From the NCBI GenBank assembly GCA_948474755.1, contig CAOLHI010002162.1, positions 1 to 64,000 of the forward strand: a stretch of 64,000 bases of DNA, in the 5' to 3' direction. The notes beneath the pieces were generated by a model. It saw nothing but the letters and a program-made list of their open reading frames with translations. It did not search any database and was not told the DNA's origin. Position 1 is the first letter of the stretch; the number at the start of each line of letters is the position of its first letter. A program made the translations under genes and the position numbers. Positions 22,912 through 32,426 of this stretch are shown here, piece by piece. The DNA is from Ctenosaura bakeri (Eukaryota; Chordata; Lepidosauria; Squamata; Iguanidae).

Positions 22912-23842
22912 CAAATTGTGTCAATGTCCTAACTTCAACAAAAAAATGTATTATGCGCCATTGTCAGAAAGAACAAACAAAAATGAGAATTGATGTAATG
23001 AAAATATCATGCTCCATTGAATCTGGGATAAAATAAACATGGGTAGCCTGAACACAGAGGGGGAAAAAGAACCATGCATGGACATGCTAGCTTTAACAGA
23101 CAGACTGTAGAGAGGCATGCTGAGACATGCCCAAGTTGCCAGTGAAACAAAGGATCATGTGCATGCTCTTTTAGAAAAACCCTCAAGAGAACATGGAGGA
23201 GCAAACATACCGTCTCCTTGAATGTTATTTGAGTATGGTGTGTGGACACTCACCCCAAAGCACCTTCAAAAAGAATATTTATTTTTTCAACAAATTTCTT
23301 CTAGGGTTCAAAATGAAATTGAACAAAAGATAGCCTGTGTCCTCAGTTCCCTTGAAATAAACTAGTTGAAACTGCCAAACACTTTTCAGTTAGTATGGAA
23401 AAGTTTAAGATGGACAGAACAACTGGGGAAGAATTATAACTATTTTGGGGTTTGCAGGTTTCTTAAGACTTTTAAAGCAGAATGGAAACCCTTTGCAAGG
23501 TGAATCGCTAAAAACTTTCACAGTATTATGCAGAATGTTTGATAAAAAAACATGGAGAATGGATCACACAGAACCACAGAAAGGTAACTCTATTAGTGTA
23601 AAGTGTAATGAAACACATTAGTGTACAGTACTTAACAATGTTCTTTTTCTTTTTGTAGGGAGATGGGCTTTTTATGATGTTTGAACAACACAGACAACCT
23701 GCAACTCGTATGCAAGAAAGGTCTTGTAACCTTTTAAAAAAATTTTATAACATACAGATGGCTTTTTCTTCCTGTTTAAATGTTTTTTATGCAATTCTAA
23801 AAAAAAATTACGTATTTGACCTGTTTTTGTTTTTACACACTT
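22912..23842. other. No feature recognised
   Basis: AT-rich sequence between the small exon cluster and a tandem repeat. One possible splice donor (gacggtatgt near 23215) is visible, but no exon can be supported. Confidence 0.35.
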
Positions 23843-24258
23843 CACTGTAGCAGTGAGTTTACAACACATATAAAACTATATAGACTATGAGCAATCACAA
23901 AATCTAACCAAATATATACATCATGGAATGTATCATTTTAAAGACACACACACACAGAGCAGCACATATGTTTGGGCAATTTGAACTCCACAAGCATACA
24001 CTGTAGCAGTGAGTTCACAACACATATAAACTATATAAACTGATGAGCAATCACAAAATCTAACCAAACATATACACCAGGGAATGTACCATTTTAAAGA
24101 CACACACACAGAGCAGCACATATGTTAGGGCAATGTAGAACTCCACAAGCATACACTGTAGCAGTGAGTTCACAACACACATAAAACTATATAAACTGAT
24201 GAGCAATCACAAAATCTAACCAAACACATACATCAGGGAATGTACCATTTTAAAGAAC
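23843..24258. repeat. ~155-bp tandem repeat, 2.7 copies
   Basis: Units begin cactgtagcagtgag at 23843, 23999 and 24154, so the period is 155-156 bp. Copies are nearly identical and differ mainly in the length of an internal (ac)n run. The third copy breaks off near 24258. An (AG)n-rich stretch with two similar gaatgga-agagagag segments follows at 24340-24430. Confidence 0.85.
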
Positions 24259-24539
24259 CCCCTCTCACACACGGACAAAAAGAGAATGCATGAATGAAAT
24301 AACCTTTTTAAAAATAAAAAACTCCCCTTTCCCCCATACAAAATGCATGAATGGAATGGAAGAGAGAGAGAAAAATAATAGGGCTTTCCCCACACACAAA
24401 ATGCATAATGGAATGGAGAGAGAGAGAAAATATTACACACAGGCTAACAATATGAACATACTTACCTATCTCAGAAATGAAAGACTATCCTGGGACACAA
24501 GTTCTGTTCTTAAAGAACTAGTTTAAACCTCTTTATAGT

Positions 24540-25045
24540 GTTTAGGGTTTTTGACGTAATATGTGGGTGAATCCACAGTTTTTGCCAGGAAGTTCTGGAC
24601 TGAAGGTACTGGTATTTTAAACATTACGTATTTTTCCTGTTTTTCAAACCTATATGTCATATTTCCTTTCTTTTGGCTTTCTTTTTCTTGCATAGACCAT
24701 AAATAACTAAGCATCATACTTAAGAAATGATCCTTACAAGCAGCATGGGGAAGAAGATAAGCAGAAGTTTTCAAACATTAAAAGATACTTCCTTATAGTC
24801 ATTAGCATTGATGAACTGTCAATATGCGGGTGAAATCCACAGTTTTAGCCAGGAAGTTCTGGGCTAAGGTCTGGAAATTTTAAACATTAGACAGGGCATG
24901 GGAAGGAAAAAGCAGAAGTTTTCAAACAGTAAGAGATAGTTCCTTTAAAATTTAAAAACTGCTAGAAACCTATTTATAGTCTTTAGGACTTTTGATGTCA
25001 ATACGTTGGTGAAATCCACAGTTTTAGCCAGGAAGTTCTTGTTTT
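24540..25045. repeat. Dispersed direct repeats sharing a gaaatccacagtttt core
   Basis: Three diverged copies of a segment with tgaaatccacagtttt and gccaggaagttct occur at about 24565, 24830 and 25008, each with a related agatacttcctta-like segment and a preceding tatttatag...tttagg segment. Spacing is irregular (about 265 and 178 bp), which suggests an old tandem duplication with internal deletions. Confidence 0.6.
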
Positions 25046-25289
25046 TTTTTCCTGTTTTTCAAAACCACAAAAGGGGCCTAATGGATGTGTTCTTATTATC
25101 AGCCAACAAACCTAGCACACATATTGCAAACATAATAAAATTTTTTTCCTACTCAGGATTTGGAAAAAAGACAAATAAAACAACAGTTGATTTTCTTTTA
25201 TTCACTTTTATATTTACAGAAGTTAAAGCAGGTTTGTTTTTATTCAACAGTTATTTACAGTTGTTAGAAACCATTTAAAGGTTCTTTTT

Positions 25290-26117
25290 TAAAAACAGTT
25301 TGGACATAACCTATATATTCTTTGTTAGTAGGCTTCAGCAAATTGTTGAGCATTGGGAGGATTTTTCAGCTCTATATTGCAGTCAGAGTGTTCAAAACCT
25401 GATTCACATTTTTGGTTTTAACTCCAAAATTTAAACCATATGCTATTATTTGACTTCTTGAAGACATTTGCAAAGCATATTTTACTGCATATTTTTCTCA
25501 AATGTTTAGATATAATTTTTTATTCCACATTAGGCAGGTGTGCGACTGCTGAGCCTCAGATTTTTCTTGACAAGCCCAGCATTTTCTCTCAAATTCATCA
25601 AGGACTTTATTTATAATCACATAAAGGATGACTCTTGTCAAAGATTTCATTGCTCTCCATCTTTTCTTTGATGAAATGGGTGCTGCTTCCAGGGCCCCAA
25701 AATCCTTTGCATTCTGACAGTGCAGGTTCTGTGGTCACCAGCTCTACAAATCCTAAAATTCAATGAGAATAGTTTTAAAATATGTCCTATACAATATGTC
25801 TACCTCTACCCCCATATATTTTCACAAACCTGTATTTCTCCTAAGGATGCCAGCTTCAGCAATGCTATTGTGCATGGCTCCAGGGCATTCCTTTCAGCAA
25901 CTTGTACCTCACCACAGCTTGTTCCAGGTTCCTGAAAATTGAGAATAATGATTATTAGTTTCTGGTCTCCTCAAAGGGAGCCCCGAACTCTCCCGATATG
26001 TTTCCCATTTTACCTGTGCTCAGCATTCTCTGCTGGGGAGTCTAACATAGTGTGCCACATTTGGGAGTCTTCCTCTTGTAGAACCTCTGGTGGACAGTTC
26101 TCTTTATCTGCATCCAT
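25290..26117 (-). other. Candidate spliced gene for a Cys/His zinc-binding protein in the Polinton remnant
   Basis: Candidate exon 1 is 26117-26014 (34 codons starting MDADKENCPPEVLQEED, donor cacag|gtaaaa). Candidate exon 2 is 25931-25830, after a ttttcag acceptor: 34 open codons (EPGTSCGEVQVAERNA..., donor cag|gtttgt). Candidate exon 3 starts at 25728 after accacag and is open for 76 codons to 25498, with CWACQ and SHTCL forming a CxxC...HxC zinc-binding pattern. Similar sequence continues past that stop to about 25290 and ends in a CPNCF motif. Exons 2 and 3 join in frame; exon 1 to exon 2 is off frame as read. Same direction as the polymerase. Function unknown; a regulatory protein is only a guess. 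Confidence 0.45.
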
Positions 26118-26219
26118 ATTGCATTTTGAGGCGTGCTTGCGCCCCCATGTTTCTCCGCAGGACTTGTCCCGGGGATGCAAAAATGGGGCCCCCTCTCCCC
26201 ACAATATATATATTTTTGG

Positions 26220-26480
26220 TGGTTTGACACACGTGATTCTGAGGGATCCAAATCCTTCCCCATTGGGCTGGGTGGTGGGGCAGGCTATTAGAGGGGTACA
26301 CACCCCGTGGGCCCAAAGGCAGTGCGAATTGGAAATCGCCCGTGATTGGCCTGCGTGGATCTGAGGGGGTCACGTGACTCCGCTGGGGGACAATTGGAAC
26401 CCAATTTAGAAATCGCCCCATTGGACGGCTTGGACCACGTGGGGGGGGGGGTATGGCCCATTCCGGATGTCCTGCCCTAG
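26220..26480. promoter_or_regulatory. GC-rich, E-box and CCAAT-containing segment upstream of the Cys/His gene
   Basis: Upstream of candidate exon 1 the sequence turns GC-rich and holds CACGTG near 26372 and 26434, cacgtg near 26231, several attgg (CCAAT reversed) elements and G/C homopolymer runs. This composition differs sharply from the AT-rich Polinton body and fits a promoter, but no start site can be fixed. Confidence 0.35.
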
Positions 26481-26520
26481 TACTTCGGGGGGGAGATTGA
26501 TAGGTGTCAGTCATTTTTGA

Positions 26521-26609
26521 CAGGGCATAAATCAATCACTTTTTCCAGGTCATAAATCAATCAAATCTGACAGGTCATAAATCAATCAAATTTGACAGTC
26601 ATAAATCTT
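26521..26609. repeat. 25-bp minisatellite, about 4 copies
   Basis: The segment cataaatcaatca recurs at 26526, 26551, 26576 and 26600, spaced 25, 25 and 24 bp, with ctgacaggt-like linkers. It lies just outside the GC-rich segment and near the right limit of recognisable Polinton sequence. Confidence 0.85.
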
Positions 26610-26689
26610 TACCCAATTGCTCTTAACCTCTTTTCCAGTCACAAATCTCTTCACAGATCTACATAGCCTTGATATAATTCCTATTCAGT

Positions 26690-27289
26690 GTTATACCCCT
26701 CTAAATTCCAATCATGAGACTCATCCCACTGAGTTTTAGTGATGCCTACTAAATCGTACTTGCCTCCCTGCATTAAGAGTTCAAGCTTGCCTTGTGTGTT
26801 TCCCATGTACTGTGCATTAGTTTAGAGACAACTAATACAATAACTCATTCTCTCCAGATGCTTTCTTTTTTCCCCTACCCATTCTTCGCTTCTTGCACTA
26901 TCTTCCCAATTCTCCCTGTATTGTCAGGATGGCCTCCATATTACAGTAATGGGATATGTAGTTAAGGGTATGGTAGCAGCTTGCTTGAAACAAAAGTCTA
27001 AGAACCAGAGACTGTTAGGTAAACAAAAGCTAGGAATGGACCGATAAGCCCAGCCAGGCTCTCACCGCTTCAAGGTCTCTTGCAAGAGGGAGGGAAACGT
27101 CTTGGTATTTTATGTACTTGCCTTTGCTAATTGCTCTTTAGTCCTCTCACTAAAGTCCTGTATGATGTATCGTGCTCCAAATAAATAGTACTTCTGCACT
27201 GTACTGTTTGTGTGTGTGAATTCAGTTCCTGACAATTGCCCCAGTACTTGGTGTCTCCCTGCTTTCTGGAATACTATTTTCCTTCCTGT
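26690..27289 (-). mobile_element. CR1 fragment (5' part), split by a solo LTR
   Basis: The stretch ccaatcatgagactcatccc... through the cattaagagttcaagcttgcc context matches the endonuclease-start region of the CR1 copy at 6540-6680 in the same orientation. It is interrupted at 26922-27234 and probably continues to 27289. Confidence 0.65.
26922..27234 (+). mobile_element. Solo LTR, family B
   Basis: Starts tgtcaggatggcctcc and ends agttcctgaca (inverted TGTCAGGA/TCCTGACA ends), with an aataaatagta polyadenylation-like signal near 27180. It is clearly homologous along its length to 57105-57394, which fixes both ends. A clean target duplication is not visible at this copy. Confidence 0.75.
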
Positions 27290-28152
27290 TGTTACTCTGT
27301 TCTCTGGGGGTCACGGGAGGGGCGCCCAAATAACCAAAGCATAAACACAAGTTGGGGAAATTAACTGGAGCACTCTCTTAAGCTAGCGAGAGGCAGGGTA
27401 ACTCAGCAGGGATCTTGTAACCCAATGTCTACAGGGTCAGGTCAGTTAAGCTGTCAGGCAGGTTTTAAAATAGTAAAATTGATATCTTTATTAAAGGACA
27501 AACAACAGAAAAGACACCACAAACACACAGCTAACTAGGAATTAGAAACGAGAGTTTTCGGGGGAAATGGGTGATGCGACACCTTTTCTCGTAGTCCTGG
27601 AGATGTTGAAGAGAGCAGGGAAGAAAGCTCAGCACGGTTCGCTGAGGGGAGCTCGTCAGACAAAGCAACAGCAAGGCGGGATGGAAGTCCAGAGCGATCC
27701 GAGGTGGGCTCGGAATCGGGAAGTTTTTATAGGGTGAATTGTGACTGCAGGCCATGCCATACTTGGCGAGAACAATGCGAGTTTGGAGCAGGACAAAGCT
27801 TTGGGAAAGGTCAAGTTTTACATGATCAGCTTAGCACAGATTTAACAATAGTATAGCCAGTATGCAAATAGCTTGGCATTGTCCATCGGCTCGGGGCCGG
27901 GCGTCTTTGTTTAGAGTTGCGCTTAAGCAATGGGTGTTTGCAGGAGAGGTCCCTGAAGCGACGGAGTGGCTTTGTTTTGCCTGCCTAGGTGGAGAATGGA
28001 ATGTCCAACACTTTCTGGCCGTACCTGTGTACGTGCTTGTTCGGAGGCCTCGCAAACCACGTGGAGCGGGGTGGCAGAGGGAGGCCAAATGATTTTTGAT
28101 ATCAAAAGAGATATCTAGTGCTATCACCTGGTAGGCCTGAACTGTAGCAACA
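27290..28152 (-). mobile_element. Solo LTR, ERV family A, minus orientation
   Basis: An 863-bp reverse-complement relative of 8539-9384. It starts tgttactctg and ends gtagcaaca, and has a perfect 4-bp duplication ctgt (27286-27289 and 28153-28156). Shared blocks include gggaggggcgcccaaat near the U5 end and gatatctagtgct near the U3 end. The TATA region reads as ttttataggg near 27725 on plus. Confidence 0.88.
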
Positions 28153-31100
28153 CTGTCATGCTCTGCTTCCAGAGCACAGGCCTGCTACTGAGGGCTCCCA
28201 TCCCTGTTGGCCGCCTCTACTCCTTGTCAGAGTCAGAATTAGCTACCTTACAGGACTTCTTAGAGAAGAACCTCCGCTGAGGCTTTATTAGACCTTCCAC
28301 ATATCTGGCAGGAGCATCTACTTTGTCTGCAAGAAATGTGGAGAACTCCATCTCTGGAATGACTACTGCACCCTGAACCACATCACCATTTGGAACCGTT
28401 ATCCCTTGCCTCTGATTTCTGAACTGTTGGAATGGTTGCGGCATGCCAGGGTGTTCACAAAACTGAATCTCTGGGGCGCTTATAACCTGGTTCGCATCCG
28501 TGCCAGGGATGAGTGGAAAACTGCATTCTAAACCCAGTATGGCCATAATGAATACATAGTCATGCCCTTTAGCCTTTGCAATGCCCTGTGGTTTTCCAGC
28601 ATTTTGTCAGTAAAGTTTTTTGAGACTATTTGGACTAGTTTGTGATTATGTATTTGACTTTTTTTTTATTTACGCTTATTTACGCTTTTTATTTACCATC
28701 TATGACATCCATGTCCACATAGACCTTCAGCGCTTCAGGGAGCACTAACTATATGCCAAGCTGGAAAAGTGTGTTTTACCTCCTGGCGGTGGATTTTCTG
28801 GGATACCAAATTTCCCTCTAGCGTGTGGAGATGGATCCTGCCAAAGTAGAGGCTGTTGCTCCTGGCAACCACCAAGGAACCAGAAGGAGGTACAATGTTT
28901 CCTGGGGTTCTCCAACTTCCCTAGGAAATTTATCCCCAACTTTCCTTCCTTGGTGCCCCCCCCACTATAACCAACCCATTGTGAGGGAAAGTCCCCTTCC
29001 AGTGGACTCCAGCTGCTCAGCAGGCCTTTTAGGACCTAAAAACCCAGTTCAAGTCAGAACCCATTCTCCAGTACCCAGACCCCAGAACTCCATTTGTCAT
29101 GGAGACTGATGCCTTGGACATCACCATTGGAGCCATGCTCCTGAAATCCACCTCTCCAGGTCCCCATCTCCTGCCACGTGCTATTCTTGCCAGCTGTTGC
29201 CACTGGAGCACAATTACACAATCTAGGAGAAGATGCTCCTGGCTATTAAACTGGCATTTGAACACTGGCATCACTACTTAGAAGGGCAGCTCATCCCATG
29301 CAGGTGCGAACTGATCACCGCAACTTGGAGTACCTCCAAACGGCATGAAAACTCATACAGAGACAGATGCGGTGGTCACAGTTCTTCACCAAGTTTAATT
29401 TCCTCCTGCAATATGTACTCTGTGCCCAGAATCGGCAAGCAGACGCACTCTTGAGGAAACCAGAATATGCCTCCTAGCCAGAAATGGAAAGTAAGGCTAT
29501 GATTCTCCACCCAGAATATTTTGCAGCCACCCAAAAGTCCCTTCCCTAACAAACCAGATACAAGATAGCCACTGTCTCAATCCTCTGGCCCAATGTGCTT
29601 ATTGGGAAGATGGGGGGGGGTCTCCCCCTACTCTATGCAAGATGGGCTCTTGTATTACTAAAGACGTCTTTACATGCCTGCTGGATCTCTGCCATGACAG
29701 GAAACCCGCAGGGCACTTTGGTCTATACAAGATCTTACACCTCATTACCCGAGAGTTTTGCTGGCTGCAAGTGCAAGCCGAGGTGGATCAGTATGTGCGG
29801 ACCTGTCCCATGTGCCGTCGCGCCAAGGATCAGCCAGGAAAGCCTGTAGGACTCCTCCATCCATTGCCCAAACCTGCAGGACCCTGGAAGGTGGTGTCCA
29901 TGGACTTTATCAGAGGGAGCCATACTACCATACTGTTGGCTGGGAGCCATACTACCATACTGTTGGTGGCGGATCTTTCCATCAAGATGGCCCACTTTAT
30001 CCCCTGCCCCACTGTCCCAACTGCCAAGGAAACAGCACACTTGTTCACAGATAATGTCTTCCATTTGCATGGCCTCCCAGATGGTGTCGTGTCTGACTGT
30101 GGCTCACAGTTCAGTGCATGATTCTGGAATAGCTTCTCAAATCAGCTTGACGTTGAGCCTCATCTGTCCTTGGCCCATCATCCTCAGACCCATGAGCAGA
30201 CAGAGCGCACAAATTCTATGCTGGAGAAGTAGCTGTGCTGTTATGCCAGCTACCAACAGGACAATTGGGTTGACCTTCTCCCCTTATCAGAGTTCACCTA
30301 TAACAACACCCTACACACCCACCTTGACCCAACAAACCCATTTCTTTGCCAACTACAATTGTTGCCTACTGTGCCCTGCAATCTGAAGTTCCAGCAGCAG
30401 ACCAGTGGCTCCAAGAACTCCAGGTGGCCCAGGTGCTTCTCCAAGAGCAACTGGATCTTGCCAAGGAAGCCTATAAGCGGGAGGCTGATAAGCATCGACA
30501 GCCAGGCCCCCACTGAAAGTCTACTCACTATCTACCATTGCCCTGTCCATGTTGGAAATTAGATGCCAGATTTGTTGGTCCCTATCTGATCATAGGTAAA
30601 ATCTCTGGGTCCTTCCTTATTCCGCCGCTCTCTGCTGGTTCCTGCTGGACCTCCTCCAGCTCCAGTGCTGGTGGATGGGATGGAGTAGCACAAATGGCCC
30701 AGATCCTGGATTCTTGGAGGCATCAGGGGTGCCTGCAGTACCTGGTTGATTGGCTAGGGTATAGTCCAGAGGAACACTGCCGGGAGAACACTTCAGACAC
30801 TCATGCCCTTGACCTGGTTCAGTGCTTCCATCACTGTTACTCCAACAAGCTGGGTCCTCCTCATTCAGGGGAGAGGAATGATGAGGGGAGCAGTGGTGTC
30901 ACGCCCTGCTTCCAGAGTATGGACTCTGACTCAGAGTCTGAAATAGAGGGCATGTCAGAGGCTCAGACAGGGGGCATACCAGGATCTGCTGTACAGGACA
31001 AGGTTACAGTGCTACAAACAGAACAGGAGGCAGTGCCAGCTCCAGCAAAGAGTCCTGCCTCTTTTGATATAGATGAGCACTTACTTAGACCCAGGTTCAC

Positions 31101-31200
31101 AAAGTGCAATCAGCAAAGAGAGGCTCCACATCACCCTCTCAGAATTTATAACTGGCAACAATTAATCAAGTCACAGCTGCGCTAGGCTTCAGACCTATGT
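28153..31200 (+). mobile_element. Ty3/gypsy chromodomain retrotransposon, decayed
   Basis: The order RT, RNase H, integrase, chromodomain, polypurine tract and LTR start is preserved. [22 protein letters not shown] and EYIVMPFSLCNAL at 28460-28610. RNase H: PFVMETDALDITIGAMLL at about 29090. Integrase follows from 29640 and the chromodomain tail (LQYLVDWLGYSPEEH) near 30750. A purine-rich tract (30868-30895) is followed by tgtcacgccctgcttccagag at 30897, a likely 3' LTR start. A near copy of that start (tgtcatgctctgcttccagag) lies at 28154, so a truncated 5' LTR may abut the RT fragment. Many stops and shifts; the far LTR end is not resolved. Confidence 0.82.
29642..30250 (+). pseudogene. Gypsy integrase
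   Basis: The zinc-binding HHCC region includes HDRKPAGHFG and CPMCRRAKD. The catalytic core shows the first Asp in SMDFI, the second in VVSDCGSQFSA, and a Glu in the QTERTNSMLE segment after a stop at 30119. An in-frame 27-bp duplication (29915-29941 and 29942-29968) repeats GSHTTILL just after the first Asp, which would lengthen the catalytic core strand. The enzyme would insert the element's DNA; this copy is broken. Confidence 0.8.
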
Positions 31201-32139
31201 AGCTAATGTCCTTCTTTCCAGAAGTTGTCAGAGCTTATCTGACCTACCTTGCTGGATATCTTGATGACTGCTCAGATTGACTTTAGACACTCTCTTGCTG
31301 TGGAACCCTGTTGGACTTTGTTTATGTTGAACTTTATGCATGACTCTATGTTTACTGCTTGGAAGTAAGTAATGAGCCGGGAGTTATTTGTTTTGTTTTG
31401 TTTGTTTTATCAGCTGTGCTGGGACTGAAATAGCACATTTCCTGGTGTAAGTCAGTTTAAAACCTTCTGATCAGGTTTTCCTCTTCACCCCCATTCCTGT
31501 CCAACACTGAAATTTTTTCCTCCATATTTTTTTTAAACTTCCACAAACTTTTGGGCTCCCCAGTCTACTAATTTTTCCTTCCTGAGCACAGACAGTGTGC
31601 TTTTTGCATAATAAGCAAGAGATTTCATAACCTGAACACTAAAAATAGCTTCCAGAGTTCAATGGTTTAAGAGACCAGGATTAGTCTCTCCAAACTGATT
31701 CAAAGTACTACAAAAATACAGATAGTCAAGAAAATCTCTGAAGACCTGATATTTCTGCTCAACATTCTCTAAAATAAAATAAATACAAGAAATGTTGCCA
31801 ATAACAGACACAAAAGTTACAAAAGTAATTTTGGCAGCATATATTTGAAGATGCAACTTTAAAAAACACATTAAAAGCAGACTGAACTCATTTGTAAATA
31901 ATTGGTAATCGTTAAACAAAGTTGAGTCCCAAAATGTAGCTACTGCAAGCCCTGGTTGTACTTTGAAATAAAAATGCTTAGGTGCTTCAGAAACTGATCT
32001 GGAAAAATGGGACTTTTAAAATACTGAAGAACATTTTACTGAAATTAGATTTATCTTATTAAATTCTCTGTGCAACATACTGAACATACTTCAAGGACTG
32101 CTTTCTTGAATAAAGAAAACAAACACAGTTTTAAGATCT
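31201..32139. other. Unassigned, probably gypsy LTR then MRPS34 3' flank
   Basis: The first part (to about 31480) probably belongs to the gypsy LTR; no end can be fixed. The rest is AT-rich and holds no credible gene. The MRPS34 3' UTR must begin at 32139 and run leftward, but I cannot place its polyadenylation site. Confidence 0.4.
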
Positions 32140-32426
32140 TCAAACTGGAGTCCCTTCAGCTTGCTTTTTAGCATTTTTGAAATACTCCTTTTGGAAGCAA
32201 CGTTGTCGCATTAGATCAATCATGGGTTCTTCTGTACTCAGTTTACCTTCCATCTTCTTCTTTGCAAGTACAATGGCCCGTAGCAATGGTGGGTAGAAGA
32301 CATATCGAGTGGTTTCCACCTCCACTGCTGTAAATTTCTTAAAGGCCTCTTCCTCATGTTTTGGTACCATGCGCCAGTCATGATACATGACCTTGTCGAT
32401 TTCTTTTACTTCTTTCACTGTCCTGC
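32140..32426 (-). CDS. MRPS34: MRPS34 third coding exon
   Basis: Follows the acceptor aatttcttcttag and completes the split Gly codon. It encodes residues 122-216, ends QAEGTPV and stops at 32142-32140. It contains [17 protein letters not shown] and [14 protein letters not shown]. The C-terminal GTPV matches the end of the mammalian protein. Confidence 0.95.
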
